Source of the DNA: Chloroflexota bacterium
GTDB taxonomy: Bacteria > Chloroflexota > Anaerolineae > Anaerolineales > Villigracilaceae
Direction of reading: 5' to 3'
NCBI GenBank assembly: GCA_016235445.1
Contig: JACRLB010000020.1
Coordinates: 1 to 64,000, forward strand
DNA: 64,000 bases
Shown piece by piece: positions 7,758 to 16,807 of the stretch. The translations under genes were made by a program, and so were the position numbers. The notes beneath the pieces were generated by a model. It ran no database searches, had not been told where the DNA came from, and was given only the letters and a program-made list of their open reading frames with translations. Position 1 is the first letter of the stretch. Each line of letters opens with the position of its first letter.

Positions 7758-9260
7758 ATGAATTTATCACAAGCCAATCGCATCGCCATATTGATTAGTA
7801 TTGCATCGATCCTTGCGGCGTTTTTTGTGTCAGAAAATGTATATGAACAATTGCCACACGTGGAGGATGAATTTTCGTACATCTGGCAGGCACAGGTTTT
7901 TGCGCGCGGACAAGCTTTCACCCCATCACCTGCTCATCCCAAATTACTGGTTATCCCTTTCGTTGTTGATTATGGAGGACTGCGCTTTAGTAAATATCCG
8001 CCTGGGTGGCCGTTGTTGCTTGCTCTGGGAGTATTGAGCGGATTAACGTCATGGATCAATCCCATTCTGGGGGGCGTGGGAGTATGGCTTACCTACCGCC
8101 TCGGGCAAAAGCTTTTCGATCATCGCACGGCGCTTCTTGCGGCAGGATTAATGGCCACATCCCCTTTTTTTCTGCTGAATTCCGGGAACCTGCTTTCCCA
8201 TCCATGGTCGTTGGTATTAAGCCTCAGCCTCACGCTGGCATGGCTGGATTTGTTCTTCGAGAAGGAATCATCATCGAACGCAAACAGAGTCCCAGCCTGG
8301 ATTAAAGTTTGGGTTGCAGGACTCAGCCTCGGGGTTCTGTTCCTGACGCGTCCGATCACTGCAATTGGAGTAGGACTGCCGTTCTTCATCCACGGTTTGA
8401 ATTTGTTGAGGCGTGGAGGACGAAAAATCCGCTGGCAAATTCTGCTGATTGGGTTCATCGCTTCGGGAATCGCCACGCTCCTTCCTGTGTGGCAGTTTCT
8501 GCTTACTGGAAACCCCACTCAGAATCTTTATGAATTATGGTGGCAATACGATCAAATCGGCTTTGGGGATGGAATCGGCACCCAGCCAGGCGGGCATAAT
8601 TTCTTCTGGGTTATCAATAATCTTGTGTTAAGTCTTAAATCTGGCAGTGGGGATTTATTCGGCTGGGGGGGCATATCCTGGCTATTTATCCCATTTGGCT
8701 TATGGGCTGTGCGGCGCAATAGACTCGTTGAACCTGTGATCGGCGTACCAGCGGGGTTGATATTGGCGTACAGCATCTACTGGATTAGTCCAAATCTTTA
8801 TGGCCCGCGCTATTACTATGAAGGTCTGGTCAGCTCATGCCTGCTGACAGCAGTAGGTATTTTTTGGATGGAAGAGTGGAGTACAAAATCCGAATCTCCC
8901 CGTCTCCCGCGCGCGATCGTTCCCGTCATAGTCGCCTTGCTGGTTGGATTTAACTTTCTGGCATACATGCCTGCGCGGTTTGATTCGATGCGAAATTTGT
9001 ACAACATAAATCATGCACAACAAACTCCCTTCCTTTCTGATGAAGCCCAAACACTCACCCCGGCGTTGGTTATCGTCCACGCACAGGAGTGGACTGATTG
9101 TGCGGGTCTTTTACCGCTCCAGGACCCCTGGCTAACCACCTCTTTCATCTTTGCCTGCGACACGGACGATTCAGCAGAAACGATCCAGCAAGATGAATAC
9201 CCTGATAGAAAAATCATCCATTACGATCCTGAAATACGGGAAGTTAAACTGGAACCATAG
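7758..9260 (+). CDS. GT39-like integral membrane glycosyltransferase-like protein
   Basis: 500-residue polytopic protein with about ten hydrophobic segments. The first loop contains VEDEFSYIWQAQVFARGQ, matching the acidic DE motif in the first extracytoplasmic loop of the ArnT/PMT (GT39/GT-C) superfamily, followed by FSKYPPGWPLLLALG, typical for uncharacterised members. These enzymes transfer a sugar from a polyprenyl phosphate donor to lipid or protein on the outer face of the membrane. Donor and acceptor are not known. It appears monocistronic. The ribosome binding site is poor. Confidence 0.75.
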   Translation: MNLSQANRIAILISIASILAAFFVSENVYEQLPHVEDEFSYIWQAQVFARGQAFTPSPAHPKLLVIPFVVDYGGLRFSKYPPGWPLLLALGVLSGLTSWINPILGGVGVWLTYRLGQKLFDHRTALLAAGLMATSPFFLLNSGNLLSHPWSLVLSLSLTLAWLDLFFEKESSSNANRVPAWIKVWVAGLSLGVLFLTRPITAIGVGLPFFIHGLNLLRRGGRKIRWQILLIGFIASGIATLLPVWQFLLTGNPTQNLYELWWQYDQIGFGDGIGTQPGGHNFFWVINNLVLSLKSGSGDLFGWGGISWLFIPFGLWAVRRNRLVEPVIGVPAGLILAYSIYWISPNLYGPRYYYEGLVSSCLLTAVGIFWMEEWSTKSESPRLPRAIVPVIVALLVGFNFLAYMPARFDSMRNLYNINHAQQTPFLSDEAQTLTPALVIVHAQEWTDCAGLLPLQDPWLTTSFIFACDTDDSAETIQQDEYPDRKIIHYDPEIREVKLEP

Positions 9261-9658
9261 AAGACTCCACTGCAAAAACCTTTTTTAACCACGAAATTCA
9301 CGAAGGAAGTTCAAGAGCATAAGAGACTGTTTCTTAACTCTTTTTTGGGACACGGACAGCACGGACGCTTCGCGTACTGAAGTTCACGGAAGAAACCATA
9401 AAAAAGCCGCTCTTTTCCGTGAATTCCGTGTACAAAAAGAAGAGCGATAAGACTTAAGAAACGCTCTCTAAAAACGAAGGTTTCCTTCGTGTTACTCACC
9501 TGCACTGCAACAAACGGAGTGCGGCGCAAGTTTCGTGCCCTTTGTGGTTTTATACTTTGGTTTCAGTCTTAATGTGACATTGTCGAACTAATAACTTTTT
9601 ACTGGTATCGAGTGTTAAATAATATAGAAATTCCATTTATCATTTTACTGGAGGAACC
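9261..9658. other. Gene-free stretch made of repeat DNA
   Basis: About 400 bases without a credible gene. The right part (9471-9588) is clearly homologous to 48964-49082 and ends in the same GTCGAAC-TA terminus as the MITE family at 18291 and 48889. The left part has only a degraded ACCTTTTTTAACCACGAAATTC end, and a separate inverted repeat (GACACGGACAGCACGGA... against ...CCGTGAATTCCGTGT) lies in the middle, suggesting one element inserted into another. The last 70 bases before the next gene are AT-rich and could hold its promoter. Confidence 0.7.
9471..9588 (-). mobile_element. Partial copy of the GACAATGTC MITE
   Basis: This segment matches the end of the element at 48889-49082 over about 118 bases, including the terminal ATGTGACATTGTCGAAC followed by TA at 9589-9590. 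The other terminal repeat is missing, so this copy is truncated or rearranged. Confidence 0.75.
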
Positions 9659-10468
9659 ATGTTATCGAATACATCCCGTCTGCTCACATATGCCTGCGCC
9701 ATTCTCTACGGCATCCTGGGAGCGTTTTTATTTTTCCTGCCTGCACAACTCGCACCCGTCTTTGCGTGGAAGGTCACCGCATTCATGACCGTGACCATCG
9801 GCGGCTGGTGTCTTGGCCATGCCTGGCTGGCGTACATCTCTGCCCGCCGCTGGGAATGGAAACTGGTTTACACCGCGTTGATCTATCTGTGGATATTCGG
9901 CATCGGCGAGTTGATCGTGCTGTTTCTCTTCCGTGGCAAACTGGTTCTGGCGCACCCCATTGCATGGCTGTATCTTGCCACGCTCCTCGTCAACGCTGTT
10001 GCCGCGCTTATCGGCGTCATTGATTATTTACGCCTGCGCCCAACCAATGCCTTGACCGGCCCAGCCACCACCCGCGCACAAAGCAGATTGCTGTTCGCTT
10101 TCGTGCTATTCGTCGGTTTCCTCGGCGTGTATGGAATGACCGCGCAAATTGGCAGATTCGGCACAAACGGGGGAATCTTCCCGGAGGTGATGTCCCTCTT
10201 CACCCTGCGCAGTTTCGGCGTTTTTTATTTTTCCATTGCGCTGGCGGTCATCCCCTTTTTTTGGGATAAAAGCCTGAACGCCATTTTGCATCATGCCATT
10301 GCATCCTACGGGCTGATCGTTTTCATCACCACCGCCGCATTGATAAATATTCAGCTCTTCAATTTTGCAGAGCGCCCGGGCGGTTCGCTCTATTTCATCG
10401 CTTATCTTGCAGTCGGCATTCCGTTGATCTTTACTTTCCGCAAACACGGCACGGGAGCCAGAGGTTAG
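9659..10468 (+). CDS. Hypothetical multi-pass membrane protein
   Basis: 269-residue protein with eight likely transmembrane helices (about 8-28, 37-57, 68-88, 96-116, 138-158, 175-195, 205-228, 236-255) and short loops. I do not recognise the family. There is no signal peptide, cysteine cluster or catalytic motif. A strong GGAGGA ribosome binding site precedes the ATG and a hairpin follows the stop, so it looks like an intact single-gene unit. Its promoter region may lie in or beside MITE DNA. Confidence 0.75.
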   Translation: MLSNTSRLLTYACAILYGILGAFLFFLPAQLAPVFAWKVTAFMTVTIGGWCLGHAWLAYISARRWEWKLVYTALIYLWIFGIGELIVLFLFRGKLVLAHPIAWLYLATLLVNAVAALIGVIDYLRLRPTNALTGPATTRAQSRLLFAFVLFVGFLGVYGMTAQIGRFGTNGGIFPEVMSLFTLRSFGVFYFSIALAVIPFFWDKSLNAILHHAIASYGLIVFITTAALINIQLFNFAERPGGSLYFIAYLAVGIPLIFTFRKHGTGARG

Positions 10469-10476
10469 TTCACAAA

Positions 10477-10506
10477 AGCCTTCGAGCAGTTTCCTCGGAG
10501 GCTTTT
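10477..10506 (+). terminator. Terminator after the 9659 gene
   Basis: AGCCTTCGAG and CTCGGAGGCT form a stem with a short loop, followed by TTTTTT, just past the stop codon. Confidence 0.7.
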
Positions 10507-10529
10507 TTATTTTTCTCTACCATACATGA

Positions 10530-10590
10530 AACCCTAAAGGTCTGCTTGCCTGTTCTAAATACCCAATTATCCAAAAAGACCTTTAGGGTT
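10530..10590. repeat. Inverted repeat AACCCTAAAGGTCT
   Basis: Fourteen-base arms (10530-10543 and 10577-10590) separated by 33 bases. The same arms meet without a loop at 58053-58084, so this is a dispersed repeat family. It lies upstream of recJ. Confidence 0.8.
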
Positions 10591-10647
10591 TTTACGAGAG
10601 CGATTTACGGTAGCAAGTTTTATTTTCGATTAAAATCACTGGACATT

Positions 10648-12975
10648 ATGACTCGCTGGCTTGACCCCCACCCCGTACACATTGACTCTCTCGATTCGCT
10701 TCAATCGCTGAATCTGCCCCCGCTCGTCGCGCAGACTCTCCTTCGACGCGGGATCAACCGTCCCGAGGATGCAGAGGCGTTTTTACATCCAGAGAAAACT
10801 CCACCCGCGCAATTTCCAGAAATCCAAAAAGCAGTGGACATCCTCCAGGCGGCTATAACCAAAGGAGTTAAAGTCTGCGTGTGGGGTGACTTCGATGTGG
10901 ACGGCCAGACATCCACTGCCCTGCTGGTGCAGACCCTGCGTGCATTGGGCGCGAATGTGATTTACTACATCCCCATACGCGGAAAAGAAAACCACGGCGT
11001 TCATATTGAATCACTGAAACCGATCATCGATAACGGCGCGAAATTACTCCTCACTTGCGACACAGGCATCACCGCCCACGATGCCATAGACTACGCCAAC
11101 TCACGCGGCGTGGATGTGATCGTCACCGACCATCACGACCTGGATCGCACTTCGACTACGCTCAGCGTAAATCTTCCGAATGCATCTGCGATTATCAATC
11201 CAAAATTATTACCAAAAGACCATCTGCTCGCAAATCTGGCGGGCGTGGGAGTGGCGTATAAATTGGCTGATGCGCTGTTCGCAAACTCAACCATCCAATC
11301 TCCAATCTCCAATCTCGATTTATTGGATCTCGTCGCCCTCGGCCTCATCGCCGACGTTGCCCTGCTCAAAGGCGAAACCCGCTCGCTTGCGCAAAAAGGC
11401 ATTCAAGCCCTGCGAAACACAAACCGCATTGGCTTGAAAATGATGGCAGAACTCGCAGGCGCCCCGCTCGATACCCTCACCGAAGAAACCATCGGCTTCA
11501 CCTTTGCGCCGCGCTTGAACGCGCTTGGCAGGTTGGGCGATGCAAACCCCGCAGTTGAATTATTGCTCACGCAAGACTCCGCGCGCGCAAGAGTATTGGC
11601 CGCGCAGATCGAAGGCTTGAACATGCAACGGCGCATGTTAACTTCGCAGGTCTATCAAGCGGCGGAAGCGCAATTGAAAGCGAATCCATCATTGCTCGAA
11701 GAACCAGCCATCGTGCTCGCCCACCCAGGCTGGCCTGGCGGCGTGGTGGGCATCGTCGCCAACAAACTCGTAGATCGTTATCACAAGCCCGCCATTCTCC
11801 TGAACGAATCCGATGACGGCATCATGCGCGGCTCGGCGCGCTCCATCGAAGGCTTGCACATCACCGAAGCCATCGCCACGCAAAAAGAAATCCTGCGCGG
11901 ATTCGGCGGCCACCCCATGGCGGCGGGCATGTCGTTCGATGCAAATCAGTTGACTGAATTTCGGCGCGGACTGGGCAAAGCGATTGAAAAACAGCTTGGC
12001 GAAATGGTCTACGAAGAACCCACGCTTCAGATCGACGCCTGGCTTGGTCTGCAAGAAATTGACATTTCCCTCGCTGAATCATTGGAACTGCTCGCCCCCT
12101 TCGGCGCGGGAAATCCGTCTCTCACCCTGGCAACGCGCAACGTGAAGATGAAGTCCGTGTCAACCATTGGCAAGACCAAAGAACATCTTCGCATGAATGT
12201 CGAAGATGAGAACGGAAATGTGCAGTCCATTTTATGGTGGGGCGGCGCAGGGGATGAATTGCCCGACTCTTCGACCTCACTCAGAGCTGGCAGTACTTTC
12301 GACATTGCCTATTCCCTGCGCGCATCCACCTATCGCGGGCAGAAACAAGTCACCTTGCAATTTGAAGAATTCAGGGTGGTGGAAGAAAAGGCTATCGAGG
12401 TTCGAGAATCGAGATTGGAGATTCGAGACCTGAGACTGCAACCTTTGACTTTAAACCTTCAACCTTCAACAATGATCTGGGCAGAAGGTTCCGACAAAGC
12501 CGTGGGCAGTTCGCGCCTCGAATTGCATGAAGCCGATGAGCTTTCAATTTACACCACTCCCCCATCCCCTGCTGAATTGAGGAAGGCGCTGGAAACCGTC
12601 AAGCCGAAAACGGTGTACGTCTTTGCGAAAACTCCTGCCGAGGAAAAACCCGATGATTTTCTGACCCACCTTGCGGGGTTATGCAAGTTTGTGCTAAACC
12701 AGCGCAGGGGAAAAACAACCATTCCCGAACTCGCGGCGGCCATGTCTGCCCGTGAAAGCTCGGTGCAAATTGGGCTGGAGTGGCTGTCGGCAACGGGGCA
12801 ATTATCCGTGAGCATGGAAGCCGACGAAGTCACTTTGTCCAAAGAAACGCAAGAGAAGAATCCCTACCTGCAAGCGGAGTTGTTCGTGGCCCTGCGCGGG
12901 ATATTGAACGAAACCTCCGCATACCGAAAGTATTTTGCGACAGTAACCGATCTCAAAATCATATTCACCTCGTAA
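10648..12975 (+). CDS. recJ: Single-stranded-DNA-specific exonuclease RecJ
   Basis: 775-residue DHH/DHHA1 exonuclease that degrades single-stranded DNA 5' to 3' in repair and recombination. Motif I DFDVDG is at 81-86, the DHHD motif at 161-164, and the DHHA1 motif RGFGGHPMAAGMSF near 425; an OB-like region follows. The C-terminal 170 residues are a further domain ending in a winged-helix-like stretch, as in longer RecJ forms. The start at 10648 is chosen because the upstream frame only covers the AACCCTAAAGGTCT repeat. The gene contains at least three in-frame pieces of dispersed repeat (11150-11167, about 12269-12290, about 12398-12470), two of them at variable loops and one directly after the DHH motif; the catalytic motifs are intact, so the enzyme is probably active. 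Confidence 0.92.
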   Translation: MTRWLDPHPVHIDSLDSLQSLNLPPLVAQTLLRRGINRPEDAEAFLHPEKTPPAQFPEIQKAVDILQAAITKGVKVCVWGDFDVDGQTSTALLVQTLRALGANVIYYIPIRGKENHGVHIESLKPIIDNGAKLLLTCDTGITAHDAIDYANSRGVDVIVTDHHDLDRTSTTLSVNLPNASAIINPKLLPKDHLLANLAGVGVAYKLADALFANSTIQSPISNLDLLDLVALGLIADVALLKGETRSLAQKGIQALRNTNRIGLKMMAELAGAPLDTLTEETIGFTFAPRLNALGRLGDANPAVELLLTQDSARARVLAAQIEGLNMQRRMLTSQVYQAAEAQLKANPSLLEEPAIVLAHPGWPGGVVGIVANKLVDRYHKPAILLNESDDGIMRGSARSIEGLHITEAIATQKEILRGFGGHPMAAGMSFDANQLTEFRRGLGKAIEKQLGEMVYEEPTLQIDAWLGLQEIDISLAESLELLAPFGAGNPSLTLATRNVKMKSVSTIGKTKEHLRMNVEDENGNVQSILWWGGAGDELPDSSTSLRAGSTFDIAYSLRASTYRGQKQVTLQFEEFRVVEEKAIEVRESRLEIRDLRLQPLTLNLQPSTMIWAEGSDKAVGSSRLELHEADELSIYTTPPSPAELRKALETVKPKTVYVFAKTPAEEKPDDFLTHLAGLCKFVLNQRRGKTTIPELAAAMSARESSVQIGLEWLSATGQLSVSMEADEVTLSKETQEKNPYLQAELFVALRGILNETSAYRKYFATVTDLKIIFTS
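11150..11167 (+). repeat. In-frame repeat fragment in recJ after the DHH motif
   Basis: CTTCGACTACGCTCAGCG, a fragment of the dispersed repeat seen between genes at 6080-6125 and 60690-60785, is translated as residues about 168-174 directly after DHHD. Confidence 0.6.
12398..12470 (+). repeat. In-frame low-complexity repeat in recJ
   Basis: A run of GAGATTCGAGA-like and CCTTCAACC-like units encodes a sequence of repeated RLEIRDLRL and LQP character, unlike the flanking domains. It looks like an intergenic repeat that has become a linker between the OB-like region and the C-terminal domain. Confidence 0.6.
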
Positions 12976-13008
12976 GCCTTTCGCCGAGGACGGCGAAAGG
13001 AGCAACCT

Positions 13009-13941
13009 ATGAAAACTGAAATCATTTTCTGGCTACTCGAAGGCGACCCATCCGTCCGCTGGCAGGTTCAGCGGGATTTGTTGAACCAGCCCCCAGTTAA
13101 GTTTGAGGCGGAGCGGAAGAAGATCGCAAAGGAAGGCTGGGGCGCGCGTCTGCTTGGCTTGCAGGATGCGGATGGAAAATGGGGCGGCGGAATGTACGGC
13201 CCCAAGTTCATATCCACCACCTACACCATGCTCACCCTGCGCCTGCTTGGCCTGCCGCCAAACAACCCGCAGGCGAAGCGGGCTTGCAAGCTGTTTCTCG
13301 ATGAAGGCTTTTACACAGATGGGGGCATCAACTTATTCTCACGCGCCATCTGGAAGCATAGCGAGACTTGTGTCACCAGCATGATCCTCTCCCTGCTGGC
13401 ATATTTCCGCTACCCTGACGAGCGCATTCACGATGTTGCCGAGCATGTGATAGGCCAGCAAATGTCCGATGGCGGTTGGAATTGCGATTCCTACAAGGGC
13501 GCGACGCATTCGTCCTTTCATACGACGATCTCGGCGCTGGAAGGGTTGTATGAGTATGAGTGCTCCTTCCCCGAAAAGAAAAAGAAGATCAACAAAATCC
13601 GCGCCCGTGGACATGAATTCCTGTTCGCGCATCGCTTGTACAAATCCCATAGAACTGGAGAAGTCTTCGACGCAAAGATGACGGCAATGCCCTTCCCGCC
13701 CCGCTGGCGGTATGACTTCCTCCGCGCGCTGGATTATTTCCGCGCCTGTGATGCGAAGAAAGACGAGCGCATGTCCGATGCGATTGAGTTATTGAAGAGC
13801 AAGCAAAAGAAAGACGGAGTCTGGCCGATGAACAGCAGCATGTCTGGGAGAAAGTATTTTGATCTGGAAGCAGCGGGTCAACCCAGCAGGTGGAATACTC
13901 TGCGGGCATTGCGGGTGTTGGGGTGGTGGGATAAATGGTAA
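13009..13941 (+). CDS. Squalene cyclase/prenyltransferase-like alpha-toroid protein
   Basis: 310-residue protein made of terpenoid-cyclase/prenyltransferase-type helical repeats, with QW-like motifs (DADGKWGGGMYGPK about 52-65, MSDGGWNCDS about 157-166, KKDGVWPMNS near 268). It is about half the length of squalene-hopene cyclase and lacks the DxDD catalytic motif, so it is not expected to cyclise squalene; the role is unknown. It starts 33 bases after recJ with a strong AAAGGAG site, suggesting co-transcription. The gene converges with the STAND ATPase on the other strand. Confidence 0.7.
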   Translation: MKTEIIFWLLEGDPSVRWQVQRDLLNQPPVKFEAERKKIAKEGWGARLLGLQDADGKWGGGMYGPKFISTTYTMLTLRLLGLPPNNPQAKRACKLFLDEGFYTDGGINLFSRAIWKHSETCVTSMILSLLAYFRYPDERIHDVAEHVIGQQMSDGGWNCDSYKGATHSSFHTTISALEGLYEYECSFPEKKKKINKIRARGHEFLFAHRLYKSHRTGEVFDAKMTAMPFPPRWRYDFLRALDYFRACDAKKDERMSDAIELLKSKQKKDGVWPMNSSMSGRKYFDLEAAGQPSRWNTLRALRVLGWWDKW

Positions 13942-13977
13942 TTGTATAACGCGCTTGCATAATAAAATTGGGACATA

Positions 13978-15849
13978 CTATTTTTCATCCTCTCCACGAA
14001 TAGCCGCAAGAAGATCCTCAATAGCCCTTTTGGTTTCTACAGTGTTACGCGAATATGTAGAATGCTCCAGCGCTTGGCTGATGGCATCCGTAGCTTTGAC
14101 TACCAGTTCTTGCCGCCTCTGTAATTGCTGTCTCATCTCATCCAGCTGAATATCCCGCTTTTGGGTTTCATGCAGAATTTCCCTTCGCAAGCCAGCTTGT
14201 TCCGCCGCAGCCTTGGCATGAATTTTTTCAATCTCCGTTGTTTGCTCGGCTTTTTTAGTGAATATTGACAACTGATCAGTCAATTCTTGCATCTTTCTTC
14301 GATCAGACGCCTCTTGATCTCGAAGAAAAACACACGAACTAAGATAAGCTTCTTCTACTGCATTGAATTTATAGCGCATTTGTTGGCTAAGTGTTTCTAT
14401 GTCTTCCAGCCGTCCCCCGCGATGTATTAGCAAACTTTCATCCTTACCATGTTTTGCCCATTCCTTTGTTGCATCACTAACACTCTCGCGCAATTTGGCA
14501 TTGTCACGGTCTTCATCAAGCCAGACACGCAACTTCTCCCAATATTGTATAAGTGCCTCATGAGCAACTTCAATCTCAATTTTATTCTCTTTGAGAGTCT
14601 TCACTATTAAGCGTGCGTTTGCCAGTTTTTCAAGTAGTATAGTAATTGAAATAGATTCTCTTTCTAATGGAAGCAAATCACTCATTGCAACCCGCTTGCT
14701 GGTATCACGCCCTTCATCATAATCACCAAGACGAGTCAAACGCAAGAAGATATCACGCACTATAGTTTGCTCAGCGGGAGAAAGATAGTCATACACGCTT
14801 TCGGCGGTTTGGGCAATCGCCTTCTTCACACCACCCGCATCAGCATAGCCTTGCAAGGTCAGTATTTGTCCCTGCCTGCGTTTCCATGTTTCGAGCAAGG
14901 CATGGGAAAGCAAAGGCAGTGCACCAGGTTCTGCGCCGACGTCACCTAGAATCAAGTCCACCAAACCGGGTTGGAAGTCCCAGCCGTTTTTCTCGGCAGG
15001 CGCGATGATCGCTTCGCGCAGTTCGTCGGGAGTCATTGCGCCGATATACGCCTGATGTTTCTCTAACGCCAGCCGCAAGCCTTCGTATTCTGCACAATGA
15101 TGATAGAAATCCGCGCGCAGGGTCAGCACCACGCGGGCAGGGCTGTCCTCTTCATCTGTAAGCGCCAACAGGTTTTCGATGAACGCCTTGCGCTCGACGA
15201 GGTCTTTGCACAGGGTAAAAGTTTCCTCGAATTGATCCACCACCAACAGGGCACTTGGCTCCCCCGAACCGCTCAACATCTTGCGCACATACAACCGCAG
15301 ACTGCGCACGTCCCTGTTCATATCATCCATCAACGTGGATGTTGCCGTGACCGATTCCGATTCGCGGGTCAGACTCGCGGCGAGACTCTCCAACGGGTAC
15401 GCGGTGGGCGTGATGACATGGATTGCGCCCCGCTCCGCGTTCTCTTTCTGCCACGCGGGGATGAGTCCCGCCCGCGCCACAGACGATTTCCCGCTCCCTG
15501 ACGCGCCCACAATGGCAAGGAAATTTTCCTTAGCCACGCGCGCCGCAAGTTCGCGGGTCAATGCTTCGCGGCCATAAAACAGATCCGCATCCGCAGTGTC
15601 GAAAAAACGCATGCCCATATAAGGCGGCTCACCCTCAACGGGTTCTACACTTGTAGATTCAGGCTTAAGAATCCCCAACGCCTCTGCCGTGAGCTCAACT
15701 TTGTTTCCACTTCCAATGATGACCACCGAACGATTAACATCCCCGCCAATTGAGATATCCCCATTGGCAAGCGCCTGCTTGAGCATTTCAATCTCTTTCT
15801 TTGTTGCTGTTCCGTTCAAAAGTTTTTGAAGCGCCTTGGTCTTGTCCAT
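13978..15849 (-). CDS. STAND-type ATPase (nSTAND1-like) with C-terminal coiled coil
   Basis: 623-residue P-loop NTPase. An N-terminal segment (residues 1-60) ends with GGDVNRSVVIIGSGN, the short beta-strand motif that often precedes STAND or protease modules in bacterial conflict and signalling proteins. The NTPase starts with FYGRE (91-95); Walker A is GASGSGKS (115-122) and Walker B LLVVDQFEE (201-209), with a winged-helix-like region near 300-470. Where most relatives carry WD40 or TPR sensor repeats, this one has a Lys/Glu/Gln-rich predicted coiled coil (about 510-600) and then stops. It may be a naturally short form that senses through another protein, or a C-terminally reduced one. No toxin effector domain is visible. 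A GGAG sequence precedes the ATG. Confidence 0.82.
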   Translation of the reverse strand: MDKTKALQKLLNGTATKKEIEMLKQALANGDISIGGDVNRSVVIIGSGNKVELTAEALGILKPESTSVEPVEGEPPYMGMRFFDTADADLFYGREALTRELAARVAKENFLAIVGASGSGKSSVARAGLIPAWQKENAERGAIHVITPTAYPLESLAASLTRESESVTATSTLMDDMNRDVRSLRLYVRKMLSGSGEPSALLVVDQFEETFTLCKDLVERKAFIENLLALTDEEDSPARVVLTLRADFYHHCAEYEGLRLALEKHQAYIGAMTPDELREAIIAPAEKNGWDFQPGLVDLILGDVGAEPGALPLLSHALLETWKRRQGQILTLQGYADAGGVKKAIAQTAESVYDYLSPAEQTIVRDIFLRLTRLGDYDEGRDTSKRVAMSDLLPLERESISITILLEKLANARLIVKTLKENKIEIEVAHEALIQYWEKLRVWLDEDRDNAKLRESVSDATKEWAKHGKDESLLIHRGGRLEDIETLSQQMRYKFNAVEEAYLSSCVFLRDQEASDRRKMQELTDQLSIFTKKAEQTTEIEKIHAKAAAEQAGLRREILHETQKRDIQLDEMRQQLQRRQELVVKATDAISQALEHSTYSRNTVETKRAIEDLLAAIRGEDEK

Positions 15850-15902
15850 TATTAGCTCCGCGAGGCAAATGTCCCTGATTGGCTTCTATCGTGTAAATTA
15901 TA

Positions 15903-15955
15903 GTCCGCTTTAGCGGGCTTTGTAGAAATAGCGCGGGGGCTTGTCCCCGCACGGT
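15903..15955. repeat. Dispersed palindromic repeat, GCGGGGGCTTGTCCCCGC type
   Basis: TTAGCGGGCTTTGTAGAAA and the following GCGGGG...CCCCGC hairpin recur in inverted orientation at about 29133-29185 (GCGGGGATGAACCCCCGC and CTTACAAAGCCCGTT). It sits between divergent genes, the STAND ATPase and the NYN protein. Confidence 0.65.
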
Positions 15956-16021
15956 GTCGAAGCGAAGAAACTGTCCCAGAAAACAGAATCAACCCACTGT
16001 TAAGAATGAAGCGCGCGAGGG

Positions 16022-16027
16022 TATAAT
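16022..16027 (+). promoter_or_regulatory. -10 box of a probable leaderless transcript
   Basis: TATAAT ends six bases before the ATG at 16034, and no Shine-Dalgarno is present, so transcription would start at or next to the start codon. The -35 region is weak. Confidence 0.5.
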
Positions 16028-16033
16028 CGAGTT

Positions 16034-16795
16034 ATGACAGACGAACAAATCAAATCCCTTGCACGAAACAAAATCGCCATGCTCATTGACGGCGACAACG
16101 CCCAGGCGGGTCTGCTTTCGCAAATGCTCGTCGAGGCGGGGCGTTATGGACAGGTGACCGTCCGCCGCATTTATGGCGATTGGACGACAAACAGCATGAA
16201 CTCATGGAAGGATACGCTGAATTTTCACGCCTTCCAGCCCATTCAGCAGTTTCGCTACACCATCGGAAAGAATGCGACCGACAGCGCAATGATCATTGAC
16301 GCGATGGACATCCTGCATACCAGCGTAGTGGACGGGTTCTGTCTCGTTTCGAGCGACAGCGATTACACAAGGCTGGCAACCCGCATCCGTGAGACGGGGA
16401 TTTTCGTGATGGGCATTGGCGAAAAGAAAACGCCCAAGCCTTTCGTAAATGCCTGCGATGTGTTCGTGTACACGGAAAATCTTGTGGCTGAAAAGAAGGC
16501 CGCCCAGCAAAAGAATACGAACAACACCAAGGCAAAGAAAGCCAAAGGCGAAAAAGAAGAACTTGACCCCATCCCCATTTTGACCCAGGCGTTTGAAATG
16601 GCTGTTCAACAGGATGGTTGGGCATCGCTGGCGAACATGGGCAATGCGCTTTACCAGGTAGACCCCAGTTTCGACCCCCGCACCTACGGCCACAAACAAC
16701 TCTCGAAGATGATCAGCAAGTTAAGCGACCGCTTTGAAATTCGCTCACAGGAAAACGGCGGGCCGATCATTTTTTATGTGAGAATGAAAGAGTAG
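16034..16795 (+). CDS. NYN-domain protein with C-terminal LOTUS/OST-HTH domain
   Basis: 253-residue protein. Residues about 13-150 form a NYN (PIN-like) nuclease domain: AMLIDGDN with Asp19 and Asp21, the KNATDSAMIIDAMD block and LVSSDSDYTRLA carry the acidic residues that bind metal. After a Lys-rich linker (about 155-172), residues 178-250 match an OST-HTH/LOTUS domain (FEMAVQQDGWASLANMGNALY...DPRTYGHKQLSKMIS), which binds RNA in related proteins. The domain pair is common in bacteria and is thought to act on RNA, but substrates are unknown. It is divergent from the STAND ATPase. Confidence 0.88.
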   Translation: MTDEQIKSLARNKIAMLIDGDNAQAGLLSQMLVEAGRYGQVTVRRIYGDWTTNSMNSWKDTLNFHAFQPIQQFRYTIGKNATDSAMIIDAMDILHTSVVDGFCLVSSDSDYTRLATRIRETGIFVMGIGEKKTPKPFVNACDVFVYTENLVAEKKAAQQKNTNNTKAKKAKGEKEELDPIPILTQAFEMAVQQDGWASLANMGNALYQVDPSFDPRTYGHKQLSKMISKLSDRFEIRSQENGGPIIFYVRMKE

Positions 16796-16807
16796 CCCAA
16801 ATAAAAG

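Noticed and set aside
10546..10647. N-terminal extension of RecJ
   Set aside because: These codons lie in the AACCCTAAAGGTCT inverted repeat and have no RecJ similarity.
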